From NCBI GenBank assembly GCA_020632665.1, contig JACKFC010000012.1, positions 78,877-142,876 of the forward strand: DNA of 64,000 nt, written 5' to 3'. Below, in pieces: positions 38,020-53,696 of the stretch (the stretch's first letter is position 1; the number at the start of each line of letters is the position of its first letter). This DNA comes from Deltaproteobacteria bacterium. Its GTDB lineage: Bacteria > Myxococcota_A > UBA9042. The notes under the pieces were generated by a model. The model had not been told where the DNA came from. It did not search any database and saw only the letters and a list, made by a program, of their open reading frames with translations. The translations under genes and the position numbers were made by a program.

Positions 38020-38155
38020 CTTGGGCCCCCTGGGTCGCCTCCGCCGAGCGCGCGGTCGGCGCAGCGCTCCGGCAACCAAGCCTACTCCACCACCAACCCG
38101 ACTGCCCGTCGAGGTGCGGTGCGCCCTCGAGGCGCCCGGTCGAACACGGCCAACG

Positions 38156-40501
38156 TCACGGCGCGTCTGGCGTGGAGCCACCGGATAGCGGCGCAGCGGT
38201 GGCGGCAGCGCGAGCGGCGAGCGCAGCTTGCAAGATCGCCTCGACGCTCTTCCGGCTCCGCGCGCCCTTGTGCTCGTGGCCGTCGACGAAGAGCACGGGC
38301 GTGCCACGGACGCCGTATTCGCGGGCCCACTCGCGGTGCTCGGTGAGCACACCGCTGATGGCGAGGGTGGACGCTCGCGCCTGCAGCGCCGCCGCCTCGG
38401 CTGCGGTCCTTCCGAGCCGGGCGCGGCGGAGCAGCTCGCCGGCGTCGACCTTGTTCGGATGTCGGAACTGCCAGTCGATCGCCCGCCAATAGCGCTCGCC
38501 GGGGCTTTGCAGCCACAGCGCCTGCGCCAGCTGCGCCGCCTCGCTCGCCTTGGGGTGCAGGTTGGCGATGGGGTAATGGATGAACACGAGCTCGAAGTCG
38601 TCCTCACGCTCGCGGATCGCCTGCCGCAGGCCGCGCCACAAGCGCGCGCTGTAAGGGCAGTGCAAATCGGCGACCAGCACGAGCTGCACGCCGCTCGTCG
38701 AGCCGATCCGCGGCGCGCTCTGCGGCACCGGCAGCCGGACCGGGCCACTGGCGGCCGCGGCGGTGGCGGCGTCAGGGGCCTTGCCGAGGCGCTCGCCGCG
38801 CACGATCCAGGCCAGCCAGCGCTCGGCGCGGGCCGGCTCAGCCGCGGCCAGGACGCGGCGCCACGCCGTCTCGGGCGTACCGTTGGCGAATTGCGCAGCC
38901 GCGACCCGGGCTGCCGAGTCCAGGGCGATCCGCAGCGCCCGCTCGCTGCCGAGCGCCGATGCCGGTAACGGCCGCGCGGCGACGGCGATCCCAGCGGGCG
39001 CGGCGAGGTCGAAAGCGGCGGCGACCCGTGCGGCGAGCTGGGCCCGCTCGACCACCGACGGCAGGGCCAACGCGCGCTCGAGGTCGGGGGCGTCCAGCCC
39101 GGCCTTGCCGAGCAGCTCTGCGATCACCTCGCCGTCGAGCGGATGGCCCTTCGCGACGACGGCGTCGAGCAGGTTTCGGCTCTGCCCGCCCGGCAGCAGC
39201 TCGCCCAGCGCGTCGAGGGCGAAGAGCGCCGCCACCGGCGTTGACCCTGGTCCGCCGAGTGGCAGCAGGACCAGGCGCGGCGCGCGAGCGCCACGCAGGC
39301 GGCCGTGCTCGCTGCGACCCACCCACTGCAGCGCGGCGCGGAGGGTGCGAACGCCCTCGGGCGTCGCGGGGTCGAAGGCCACGACCACCGGCAGCGCCGA
39401 CTCCGCGGGGCCGATCTGCAGCAGGCCCTGCAGCGCCCGCGGCACGTGGCGGACGTGGGCCTGCGGCGCCGCGCTGGCGACTTCGCCGGCGACGGGGCTG
39501 GCGAGGAAGCGCTCGAGGGCGATCTGGCTGGCGATCAGCGCCGCCATGGCGAGGACGCCGAGCCCGATCAAGCGGCCGAAGCAGCCGAGGCAGCCCGAGC
39601 GGACCGCGTCCGGCTTGGGACCGGCGTTCGGCGCCGACGCCTGCGACGCCTCTGCCGGCGCCGGCGGGTCGTCCACGCTCGGGGCCGCGGCAGCGACCGC
39701 GGCGCGCGCTTGGGCGAGCTCCTCGGCGTTGCGCGCCTGCAGAGCCGCCGCTTCGGCCTCCAGCTCGGCACGCAGCGCGTCGGCCTCGGCGGCGGCTTGG
39801 CGTCGGGCCTGCGCGGCGCGCAGCTTGGCCAGGCGCTCGGCCTTGTCGACGCGGTCGCGGGCAGCGTCCTCCTTGGTGCGTGCGGTCTCGGGGCCGACGG
39901 GCGGCCGCGGCGCTTCGCCACGCTTCGGCTCGGGCATCGCGGCCCAGACCGGCGGCTCCCACGGCGGCAGCTCGATGCGGGCGGTCGCCGGGTCCTGCCA
40001 CTCCGGGATCGGGATCGCGGCGCTCTGCGGTAGTCCCCACGGGCGCCCCCACGACGGCACCTCGATCCGCTCGTCGGCGCGGCCGTCGCGCACCGTCGCG
40101 ATCGCGCGGTCCCGCGCGTCGCCGGCGTCGTGGCCGAAGTCGACCGTGAGCGGCGCCTCGCTCACCCGCATGTCGATGGCCTGGCCGAACGCGGCGTCCT
40201 CGACATGGAGCCGGCCCTCCGCGTCGGCGAGCGAGACGCCGAGGAAGCCGACCAACGAGTGCAGATCCAGCGCGCCGGCGGTATGCGCGGCGAGGTAGCG
40301 GTCGTCGTCGGTGTCGGGCGCGGCCACGATGCGGGTATTGAGCAGGTACCAGCGCCGCGCCGAGAGCCACGCTCCGGCGGCGTCGTCCCAGACCTCGACG
40401 TCCTCGGCGAGCTGTCCGGCCTCGACGGCTGCGCGCAGGCGAGACGTCGTGAGCTCTGCCTCGCGCGCCCCCTGCCGTGTCCGCAGCACCGCGTCCTTCA
40501 T
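38156..40501 (-). CDS. GYF_2 and DsbA/thioredoxin-fold membrane protein
   Basis: The 781-residue protein has an N-terminal GYF_2-like domain (about 15-55, LTTSRLRAAVEAGQLAEDVE and WLSARRWYLL), a Pro-rich linker, an Ala/Glu/Arg coiled coil (about 205-270), a membrane helix (about 315-340, LIGLGVLAMAALIASQI) and, after it, a periplasmic part. The last 190 residues are a DsbA/DsbC-like thioredoxin fold with active-site CPYS at 615-618 (LVADLHCPYSARLW), and cis-Pro region RGTPVLFVDG. It lacks a second active-site Cys (CPYS instead of CxxC), so it may reduce or hold disulfides rather than make them. ATG overlaps the TGA of nothing; the porin stop overlaps this ATG (ATGA). Confidence 0.72.
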   Translation of the reverse strand: MKDAVLRTRQGAREAELTTSRLRAAVEAGQLAEDVEVWDDAAGAWLSARRWYLLNTRIVAAPDTDDDRYLAAHTAGALDLHSLVGFLGVSLADAEGRLHVEDAAFGQAIDMRVSEAPLTVDFGHDAGDARDRAIATVRDGRADERIEVPSWGRPWGLPQSAAIPIPEWQDPATARIELPPWEPPVWAAMPEPKRGEAPRPPVGPETARTKEDAARDRVDKAERLAKLRAAQARRQAAAEADALRAELEAEAAALQARNAEELAQARAAVAAAAPSVDDPPAPAEASQASAPNAGPKPDAVRSGCLGCFGRLIGLGVLAMAALIASQIALERFLASPVAGEVASAAPQAHVRHVPRALQGLLQIGPAESALPVVVAFDPATPEGVRTLRAALQWVGRSEHGRLRGARAPRLVLLPLGGPGSTPVAALFALDALGELLPGGQSRNLLDAVVAKGHPLDGEVIAELLGKAGLDAPDLERALALPSVVERAQLAARVAAAFDLAAPAGIAVAARPLPASALGSERALRIALDSAARVAAAQFANGTPETAWRRVLAAAEPARAERWLAWIVRGERLGKAPDAATAAAASGPVRLPVPQSAPRIGSTSGVQLVLVADLHCPYSARLWRGLRQAIREREDDFELVFIHYPIANLHPKASEAAQLAQALWLQSPGERYWRAIDWQFRHPNKVDAGELLRRARLGRTAAEAAALQARASTLAISGVLTEHREWAREYGVRGTPVLFVDGHEHKGARSRKSVEAILQAALAARAAATAAPLSGGSTPDAP

Positions 40502-41655
40502 TTCGAGAGGCTCCACTGCAGCTGCGTCATCACCCGCCAGCGGTCGTAGCTCTGGCCGTTCGGGCGCCCGTCGTGCTCGCGCTGCACGGCGAGTTGGAGC
40601 TTGCGGTCGTCGTCGCGGTCGGGCCGCCAGCCGACGCCCACTTCGATCGTATTGCCGAGCTGGTCGGGATCGTCGCGGTTCGGATCTTGGAAGGCGTAGC
40701 GCGCCGCGAGCTCCCAGGTCGGCACGGGCTGGAACGCCAACTGCGCGACGACGCCGAGCCTGCTGACCGAGGCGACGTCGAGCGTGGTGCTCTGGTCGGC
40801 GCGGGCGTCGATCGGGTCGTCTTGGCTGTAGAGCACCTCGACCTGGGCGAGCAGGCGGTAGGCGCGCACGGCGACGAAGCTCGACGCGCCGAGGTGCGAA
40901 TCGGCGCGGGTGAGCAGGCCCGATTTGCCGCTGCGCACCGCAGATGCGTGGCCCTGCACCGCAGCGACGCCGAGCATCAGGCCCGGGCGGCGGCCGATCG
41001 CGGGGTCTTCGGTGGAGAAGCGGCGGCCGAGCCAGAGCGTCGCCCGCCCTTCGACCCACGGCCTGCCGGTGTCGTTGCCGACCACGTTGGGTCCGGCGCC
41101 GTTCCACACCGCCAGGCGCAGCTCGAATCGGCGCATCGGCCGGAAGCGGGCGGAGAGGCCGATATCGCGGTTGCCGCCGAAATCGTCGTAGAGCTCGGCG
41201 CGCTCGGGCAGGCGCTGGTGCCGGCTGCTGTCGAGGTAGCCCTGGCTGAGCAGGCGCTTGTGTTGGCCGAGCTCGAGGTCCAGCCGCTCGTCGAGCCGCC
41301 AGCGCAGCGAGCCGGTGAGCAGGCGGGGTTTGCCGCGATCGAGGCCGAAGAGGACCTTGGCCCGCAGATCGCCCTGGCGCAGCGAGGCGCCGAGCCGCAA
41401 ACGACGCAGCAGGAGCTCGTTGCGCGCCGGCAGGGCGGATTCGTCGTCGCCGGTGGCCGGATCGTCGACCGCGGGCCCGGCGACGTGGCGGACCTGGCCG
41501 TGCGCACCCAGGTCGAGCGAGGTCTTGCCCACCGCGACACCCGGGACGAGCGCCGACAGCAGCGCGGACGCGAGCCCACAGCGCAGCAACGAAGCGAGCC
41601 CGGATCGGCTGCGGCGCGGCGTGCGAAGGATCGTCGTTGTAGGCAGCGGCGGCAT
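40498..41655 (-). CDS. Porin, phosphate-selective OprP/OprO-like family
   Basis: The 385-residue protein has a signal peptide (LASLLRCGLASALLSALVPGVAVG) and a beta-barrel body with repeated strand patterns (LRWRLDERLDLELGQHKRLL; GNRDIGLSARFRPMRRFELR; TWELAARYAFQDPNRDDPDQ; WRVMTQLQWSLSK), ending in an aromatic-rich strand. The layout (an alternation of Arg-rich strands and GQHKRLLSQ after the second) resembles the OprO/OprP porin group. The ATG at 41655 has AGGAG 5 bases before it; an ATG 15 bases upstream is also in frame. Its stop overlaps the start of the GYF/DsbA-like gene, so the two are coupled. Confidence 0.8.
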   Translation of the reverse strand: MPPLPTTTILRTPRRSRSGLASLLRCGLASALLSALVPGVAVGKTSLDLGAHGQVRHVAGPAVDDPATGDDESALPARNELLLRRLRLGASLRQGDLRAKVLFGLDRGKPRLLTGSLRWRLDERLDLELGQHKRLLSQGYLDSSRHQRLPERAELYDDFGGNRDIGLSARFRPMRRFELRLAVWNGAGPNVVGNDTGRPWVEGRATLWLGRRFSTEDPAIGRRPGLMLGVAAVQGHASAVRSGKSGLLTRADSHLGASSFVAVRAYRLLAQVEVLYSQDDPIDARADQSTTLDVASVSRLGVVAQLAFQPVPTWELAARYAFQDPNRDDPDQLGNTIEVGVGWRPDRDDDRKLQLAVQREHDGRPNGQSYDRWRVMTQLQWSLSK

Positions 41656-41766
41656 CGGAGCTCCTGGCATGCGGATGACCTCTGCGCCCGAGTATGCTAT
41701 CGACGCGGCGCGCTCGGCCAGCCCGCCAGCGCGGATGTGGCGCGCGGCGCCACGCGAGAGGCTCCC

Positions 41767-43797
41767 ATGGCCGATCCGACCCACTCCAGCAGCACGAACG
41801 CTCCTGTCGATCCGGCCGAGGCCCTGCTCGACGAGCGCTGCGTCTCGACCCTGCGCGCCTTGGCGATCGACGGCGTCCAGCGCGCCAACAGCGGCCACCC
41901 CGGCATGCCGATGGGCATGGCCGACGCTGCCTACGTGCTGTGGACCCGCTACCTGAGCTTCGATCCGGCCGCGCCGGATTGGGCCGACCGCGATCGCTTC
42001 GTGCTCTCCGCCGGTCACGGCTCGATGCTGCTCTACGGGCTGCTCCACCTCTGCGGCTTCGACCTCGGCATGGAGGACCTGCGCGCCTTCCGGCAGTGGG
42101 GCAGCCGCACGCCGGGCCACCCCGAATTCGGCCATACGCCGGGCGTCGAGGCGACCACCGGCCCGCTCGGCCAGGGCATCTCGATGTCGGTCGGCATGGC
42201 GCTGGCGGAGCAGCGCCTGCGCGCGGCGTTCGGCGCCGAGCTCTGCGACCACCGGACCTGGGTCATCGCCGGCGACGGCTGCCTGATGGAGGGCATCTCC
42301 TCGGAGGCCGCGAGCCTGGCCGGCCACTTCGGCCTGGGTCGGCTGAACGTGCTCTGGGACGACAACGCCATCACCATCGACGGCAGCACGCAGATCGCCT
42401 TCACCGAGGACGTCGCCGCCCGCTTCGCCGCCTTCGGCTGGCATATCACCCACTGCGACGGCCACGACCGCGACGATGTGGCGCGCGCGCTCGACGCCGC
42501 GGTGGCCGAGACCGAGCGGCCGACGCTGATCTGCTGCAAGACCAAGATCGGTCGTCGCTCGCCCAGCCTCGAGGGCTCGAACAAGACCCACGGCTCGCCG
42601 CTCGGACCGGCGGAAGTCGCCGCTACGAAAGAGGCGATGGGTCTGGACCCGACGCTCGACTTCCAGGTCGACGAGGCCGTCTACGCCCGCTTCCGTGCCG
42701 GCAACGCCGAGCGTTCGGCGCGGCGCGAGGCCTGGCAGCAGCGCTTGGCCGCTTCGCCGCAGCAGGGCGCCTTCCTCGCCCGCATCCAGCCCGATCTCGC
42801 CGCGGCGGCGGAGCGGATCGCCTGGCCGAGCCAGCCGGCAGGGGCGAAGCTGGCCACCCGCAAGGCGTCGCAGAAGGTGATCGGCGCGATGGCCGCAGAG
42901 CTCCCGGGCCTGATTGGCGGATCGGCCGACCTCGAGGGCAGCAACGGCACGCGGATCGGCGGCGAAGGGCATATCGCGCGCGGCGATTGGCTGCCGCGCA
43001 ACGTCCACTACGGCGTCCGCGAGCACGCGATGGGCGCGCTGGCCAACGGCATGGCGCTGCACGGCGGGCACCTGCCCTTCGTCGGCACCTTCCTGGTCTT
43101 CCACGACTATATGCGCCCCGCGGTGCGCCTCTCGGCGCTGATGCGGCAGCAGGTGGTCTACGTCTACACGCACGACTCGATCTACCTCGGCGAAGACGGA
43201 CCGACCCACCAGCCGGTGGAGACGCTGCTCGCGCTGCGTGGCGTGCCGAACCTGCTCACCTTCCGCCCGGCCGACCTGGGCGAGACGGCGGCGGCGTGGC
43301 GCCTCGCCTTGGAGCGGCGCAACGGCCCGAGCGCGATCTGCCTGACCCGCCAAGACCTGCCCGAGATCGCCCGCGATCCGGCGCTGCGGACGGCGATGGA
43401 CGGCACCTCCAAGGGTGGCTACATCCTGCGTGAAGCCGAAGGCGGCCGACCGGACGTGGTGTTGATCGCCACCGGTTCGGAGGTCGAGGTCGCGATGAAC
43501 GCGCGCGAGCTGCTCGCCGGTCAGGGCGTGGCGGCGCGCGTCGTCTCGATGCCCTGCTGCGAGCTTTTCGACGCGCAGGAGCGCGAGCATCGGCGCAAGG
43601 TCCTGCCGGCAGGCGTGGCCAAGGTCAGCATCGAGGCTGGCATCACCCGCGGCTGGGAGCGCTACGTCGGCAGCGACGGCCTCGCCATCGGCATCGACGA
43701 CTTCGGTGCGTCGGCACCGGCGGAGGTCCTGGCCGAGAAGTTCGGGCTGACCGCCGAGGCGGTGGCCTCGCGGGTGCTGCACTTCATCGGGCGCTAG
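41767..43797 (+). CDS. tkt: Transketolase
   Basis: The 676-residue thiamine diphosphate enzyme exchanges two-carbon units between sugar phosphates. It shows the full transketolase pattern: RANSGHPGMPMGMADAAYVL near residue 40, the TPP motif GDGCLMEGISSEAASLAGHF with NVLWDDN, HGSPLGP near 280, REHAMGALANGMALHG near 425 and THDSIYLGEDGPTHQPVETL. GAGAGG precedes the ATG. The frame extends far upstream, antisense to the porin gene, and that part is spurious. A stand-alone gene divergent from the porin operon. Confidence 0.95.
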   Translation: MADPTHSSSTNAPVDPAEALLDERCVSTLRALAIDGVQRANSGHPGMPMGMADAAYVLWTRYLSFDPAAPDWADRDRFVLSAGHGSMLLYGLLHLCGFDLGMEDLRAFRQWGSRTPGHPEFGHTPGVEATTGPLGQGISMSVGMALAEQRLRAAFGAELCDHRTWVIAGDGCLMEGISSEAASLAGHFGLGRLNVLWDDNAITIDGSTQIAFTEDVAARFAAFGWHITHCDGHDRDDVARALDAAVAETERPTLICCKTKIGRRSPSLEGSNKTHGSPLGPAEVAATKEAMGLDPTLDFQVDEAVYARFRAGNAERSARREAWQQRLAASPQQGAFLARIQPDLAAAAERIAWPSQPAGAKLATRKASQKVIGAMAAELPGLIGGSADLEGSNGTRIGGEGHIARGDWLPRNVHYGVREHAMGALANGMALHGGHLPFVGTFLVFHDYMRPAVRLSALMRQQVVYVYTHDSIYLGEDGPTHQPVETLLALRGVPNLLTFRPADLGETAAAWRLALERRNGPSAICLTRQDLPEIARDPALRTAMDGTSKGGYILREAEGGRPDVVLIATGSEVEVAMNARELLAGQGVAARVVSMPCCELFDAQEREHRRKVLPAGVAKVSIEAGITRGWERYVGSDGLAIGIDDFGASAPAEVLAEKFGLTAEAVASRVLHFIGR

Positions 43798-43825
43798 CGC
43801 GCTCGGCGCGCTCTACGTCGAGGCG

Positions 43826-45601
43826 CTACTTGCAGACGTCGAGGACGCCGGCCTTGCAGGCTGCCGACAAGGTCGCGGCGGCGCCTTCGGGCTGCGGCGT
43901 GGCCGTGCGCAGGCGGGTGCAGCCTTCGGCGTTGCCGGCCTTGCAGGCGGTCTGAAAGAGCGCACCGGAGCGCTCGCTGCCGTCCGGGCCTTCGGCCTCC
44001 TGGTCGAGCTGCTTGCCGGCGGCGACACACGAGGCCATGTCGCCGGCCTTGCAGCCGGACTCGCGCAGGGCGAGCGCGCGCTTCGGGTCGTCGCGCAGCT
44101 TGCGGCCGTAGCCCTCGCAGAGGTCGGCGGCCATCCGACAGGCGGCGCCATCGCCCTTCTTGCAGGCGGCCTGCAGCGCCTTGCTCGCGGCCTTGGCGGC
44201 GGGGCTGTTCTGCGCCTCGGCCTGCGACCACTCGAAGCAGGCGACGTGGTCGCCGGCCTTGCAGGCCTTGCCGGCGGCCGCGCTGAGCCGAGCGGCGGCG
44301 GCCGTGTCGAGCGGCGGCAGGTCGATGGCGCGGCTGCGCAGATCGACCAGGGTCGCGCACGCGGCGCCGTGACCGGCGGTGCAGGCGCCGTCGAGCACCT
44401 CGGCGGCCTGGGCGTGCAGGCCGAGGTCGCGCAGCTTCCGACCGAGCGTGGTGCATTGGCCCTTGTCGCCACCGGCGCACGCAGCGCGGCCGGCACGGAC
44501 GGCGCCGCGGGCGGCCGGGGCGGCGCAGGCGGGCTCACGCAACGCGGCGTCGCGCTCGGTCTTGCAGACTTCGCCGAGGCGGGTCGCGACCGCGCCGTCG
44601 ACGTCGGCGTCGGCGGTGACGATCCAAGCGCGGGCGAGCAGCGGGCAGGCGGCAGCGTCGAGCTTGCACGCAGCGAGCTGCGCGCTGACGACGCCGGCCT
44701 CGTCACGCGCGGTGCCGACGCCAGCGAGGCGCAGGACCATCGCCTGGTCACAAGCCGAGCCGCCGCGCGCCTTGCAGGACGCGCTGCATTGGCTCAGGGC
44801 GGCCTTGGCGTTGTCGTGGCCGACGGCGACCCGCAGCTTGCCGCGGTCGTCGCGGATGCGCTGCTGGCAGCTGGCGCAGTCGCCGGCCTCGCACGCGGCC
44901 TTCCACGACGGATCGGGATCCTTGCCGGCGAGCTTGTCTTCGTCGGCCTGCACCGCGCAGGCGCGGGCGACGCCCTTGTTGCAGCTCGCCTTTCGGGCCT
45001 CGGGGTCCTTCAGGTCGCCGTAGGTCTTGCTCATCCAGCCACAGGCGGCTGGCTCGGCGTTGCCCTTGCAGACGGCCTCGAGCGCCGTCGCGGCGCGCTC
45101 CTGACCGTGGCCGTCGAGCTTGCCGCCGGCGAGCGCCGCGACCAGCTCGTCGCAGCCGAGGCCCTGCTCACAAGCCTTGATCTGGGCCGAGACGATGCGC
45201 CGGCCGAGGTCGGCGTGCTGGCTCGCCGGTGCGGTCTTGCGCTTGGCTTCGAGCATGGCCGGGACCGCGGCGCACGGGCCGCGCTTGTTCGCGGCGCACG
45301 CCTGCTCGAGGGCTTCGAGGTTGGCCAGCAGGTCGCGCTCGATGCCGCCGTCGCGGACGAATTTCGCCAGCAGCGGGCAGGCGGCTGCCTTGCCGGCGAC
45401 GCACGCCGCCTCGGCGGTGCAGGCCAGCGTGGCGGGTTCGCCCTTGGGGCTCGCCTTGAGCGCGGCGAGGCATTTGCGGGGCTCGTCCTTGCAGGCGGGG
45501 AGCCGGTCGGCGGGGGTACAAGGCGCGCTCGCGCCGGCGCTGGCGACCGCGGGTGCGGTCACCAACGCCAGCGCGGCGAAGAAGAGGGAAACTCGGAGCA
45601 T
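43826..45601 (-). CDS. Secreted Cys-rich Sel1-like repeat protein
   Basis: The 591-residue protein has a signal peptide (FFAALALVTAPAVASA) and 40-odd cysteines placed in repeats of the ACxxGxxxAC type (ACTAGHGAACATLVDLRSR; CKAGDHVACFEWSQA; CKAGDMASCVAAGKQL; CKAGNAEGCTRL). The spacing resembles disulfide-bonded Sel1-like (SLR) helices as in Helicobacter Hcp proteins. Function unknown. The gene lies 11 bases after the 2020-residue DUF4215/OmpA gene and is probably expressed with it. A frame extension upstream covers that gene and is not real. Confidence 0.75.
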   Translation of the reverse strand: MLRVSLFFAALALVTAPAVASAGASAPCTPADRLPACKDEPRKCLAALKASPKGEPATLACTAEAACVAGKAAACPLLAKFVRDGGIERDLLANLEALEQACAANKRGPCAAVPAMLEAKRKTAPASQHADLGRRIVSAQIKACEQGLGCDELVAALAGGKLDGHGQERAATALEAVCKGNAEPAACGWMSKTYGDLKDPEARKASCNKGVARACAVQADEDKLAGKDPDPSWKAACEAGDCASCQQRIRDDRGKLRVAVGHDNAKAALSQCSASCKARGGSACDQAMVLRLAGVGTARDEAGVVSAQLAACKLDAAACPLLARAWIVTADADVDGAVATRLGEVCKTERDAALREPACAAPAARGAVRAGRAACAGGDKGQCTTLGRKLRDLGLHAQAAEVLDGACTAGHGAACATLVDLRSRAIDLPPLDTAAAARLSAAAGKACKAGDHVACFEWSQAEAQNSPAAKAASKALQAACKKGDGAACRMAADLCEGYGRKLRDDPKRALALRESGCKAGDMASCVAAGKQLDQEAEGPDGSERSGALFQTACKAGNAEGCTRLRTATPQPEGAAATLSAACKAGVLDVCK

Positions 45602-45612
45602 GGAGGCCTCCG

Positions 45613-51675
<6,063 letters not shown>

Positions 51676-51763
51676 GCCGATTCTCCACATGTCCGCTGAC
51701 TGCGCGGAACACCGCCTCGCCATCGCCCCGCGCTTCAACGCATCGGGACTGCGAGGCCGATCG

Positions 51764-51785
51764 GGCGGAAGGTACTCCTTCCGCC
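51764..51785. promoter_or_regulatory. Perfect inverted repeat before the giant gene
   Basis: GGCGGAAGG (51764-51772), TACT loop and CCTTCCGCC (51777-51785) form a perfect 9-pair hairpin in the 152-base gap between the methyltransferase gene and the giant OmpA-type gene, 88 bases before its start codon. No T-run follows on either strand, so it may be a binding site or an mRNA hairpin rather than an intrinsic terminator. Confidence 0.4.
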
Positions 51786-51827
51786 GGCAGTTGCAACTTC
51801 CTGAAACACCTTGTGTCGCTTGAAGGT

Positions 51828-53648
51828 TCACCTACCGGCGCGACGTCCCAAGCGTTCGCGCTCGGCCGTGACCGCTGCGGTTTGGCCGCGCAGGCATGCG
51901 TCGAGCAGGCGCAGCACGTCGGCGCGCAGGTTGCCGTCGTGATCCGCGGCCAGGGCCTCGCCGATATGGCGCATCGCCGACTCGAAGCGACCCCGCTCCC
52001 CGTCGACGAAAGCGGCGCCGTAGTGGGCGTGCGGGTCGGCGGGGCGGATCTCGAGCGCCGCTTGGTAGGCCGCGTAGGCCGAGGCGCGGTCGCCCAGGGC
52101 CCAGAGCGCGTCGCCGAGCAGCCGCCACAGGTCGGCGGCGGTGACGGCGTTGATCCGCAACCCCTCGCGGGCCAGCAGCGCGGCGAGCCGAGCGTTGCGG
52201 CCGCGCTCGAGCGCGACCTTGCCGGCTTCGAGCAGCAGCACCCAGTTGTCGGGTTCTTCGGCGAGGGCTGCGCGGTAGGCCTCGATGGCCGCGTTCGGGT
52301 CGGTTTGGTTTCGGGCGCCGGCGACGCGCGCCTCGACCGCGGCGAGGGCATCACCGTCCAGCGCGACGGCGAAGGCCTGCTCGACCGCGGGATCTTCGCG
52401 GCGCAGCAGCAGGCGCGAGGCCTGCGCCCGCGGGCCGTCGTGCGCCGGGGCGCAGAAGCGCAGCGCGCCGCCAGCCATCGCCCGGTCGATCTCGTAGAAG
52501 GAGACGCCGACCGCGGTGGTCGGGCCGTAGTGGGTGAGCCCGCGCGGCACGGCGGCCTCGGCGGCCGTCACCAGGGCGACGTCGCGGAAGACGCCGAAGC
52601 CCGTCTCGGCGAGCGCCGCGCCGATCCGCTGCAGGACCGTCAGCGCCCCGCCGGAGTGCAGCACGACCGTGCCCTCGGCCAGCGCCTCGTGGTCTGCGCC
52701 GAGCTCGGCCTCGATCGCGTCGGCGACGGTCTCGAGCAGGGCGAGGTCGGGGTGATCGTCGTCCTGCAACGGGAAGGTCCGCAGCTCGAGCTGCAGCAGG
52801 CTCCAGATCGGCGCCAGCGCGGCCCACGCGCCGGGGCCACCACGCGCCACCAGGGCGCGGATGCCGTCGACGTCGAGGTCGGTATGCCGCGAGAGCGCCG
52901 CCGGCTCGCTGAGCCAGGTCCGCACCAAGGCGGCCTGCCAGCGCGGGGCGTCGGAAGCCTCGGCCGAGGGGGCCGAGGGGGACCGACGGAAGAGATCCAT
53001 CGGCATCAAGTCGAGCACGTAGTTGGCGAAGAAGGCGTGGATCGCCGGCAGCTCTTCCGGCTCGCCGAGGCGGCCCTCGGCGTCGAGCGGCAGCACGCGC
53101 TCGGGTCGGACCACGTCGAGCAGGCCGTAGCGGACGTCGAAGCGCTCCGGGAAGAGGTTGCGGCTGCGCGCTTTGTCGAGCAGCTCGGAGCTGACGTCGG
53201 TGACCCAGACCAGCAGCCGCTCGGCCCAGTCGACCCCGCGCTCCTCGCTGGCCGCGACGAAGTGGCGCAGCAGGTAGCAGAGGTGCAGCCCGGTGCCGAT
53301 GCCGGCCTCGACCACGACGATCCGCTCGGGCAGCGCGTCCTCGGCGGCGCGGGCCTCGCACCACGCCAGCAGCACCGCGGCGTGGCGGCGCGAGAGCGAG
53401 CCGGAGTCGTGCGCGAGGTGCGGCACCTGTTCGTCGCGGAAGAGCGACGCGGCGTGGGTCGGCCAGGCGGCGCGGCCGAGGCGGACGTCGAGGCAGCGGC
53501 CGAGCGGCGTCCAATCTTCGAGCAGGATCGCGCCGTCCTCGGCGACTTCCGCGGGCGGGAACGCCGCTTGCTCGCTTTCGACCGCCGCGTTCTGCTCGGC
53601 GTCGCCCTTGCCGCCGTTGCCGCCTTTGCCGCCCTTGTTGCTCGCCAT
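51828..53648 (-). CDS. Methyltransferase-like protein with TPR C-terminus
   Basis: The 606-residue protein starts with a Gly/Lys-rich disordered stretch. Residues about 100-250 hold a class I SAM-methyltransferase-like core (VVVEAGIGTGLHLCYLLRHF; LLVWVTDVSSELLDKARSRN), and FFANYVLDLMPMDLF follows, similar to the MidA/NDUFAF7 arrangement. Residues about 440-606 form TPR-like repeats (ALAEEPDNWVLLLEAGKVAL; SAYAAYQAALEIRPADPHAH). Possible target: a protein arginine or other substrate, as in MidA; not shown. It lies 48 bases after maf on the same strand. Confidence 0.7.
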   Translation of the reverse strand: MASNKGGKGGNGGKGDAEQNAAVESEQAAFPPAEVAEDGAILLEDWTPLGRCLDVRLGRAAWPTHAASLFRDEQVPHLAHDSGSLSRRHAAVLLAWCEARAAEDALPERIVVVEAGIGTGLHLCYLLRHFVAASEERGVDWAERLLVWVTDVSSELLDKARSRNLFPERFDVRYGLLDVVRPERVLPLDAEGRLGEPEELPAIHAFFANYVLDLMPMDLFRRSPSAPSAEASDAPRWQAALVRTWLSEPAALSRHTDLDVDGIRALVARGGPGAWAALAPIWSLLQLELRTFPLQDDDHPDLALLETVADAIEAELGADHEALAEGTVVLHSGGALTVLQRIGAALAETGFGVFRDVALVTAAEAAVPRGLTHYGPTTAVGVSFYEIDRAMAGGALRFCAPAHDGPRAQASRLLLRREDPAVEQAFAVALDGDALAAVEARVAGARNQTDPNAAIEAYRAALAEEPDNWVLLLEAGKVALERGRNARLAALLAREGLRINAVTAADLWRLLGDALWALGDRASAYAAYQAALEIRPADPHAHYGAAFVDGERGRFESAMRHIGEALAADHDGNLRADVLRLLDACLRGQTAAVTAERERLGRRAGR

Positions 53649-53696
53649 CGTCTCGTCCTCCCCGGCGTGCGGCCGGGTCTGCGCCTCGCGCTCGGC

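Noticed and set aside
40477..41766. 430-codon N-terminal extension of transketolase
   Set aside because: It is antisense to the porin gene; transketolase homology begins at 41767, which has a ribosome-binding site.
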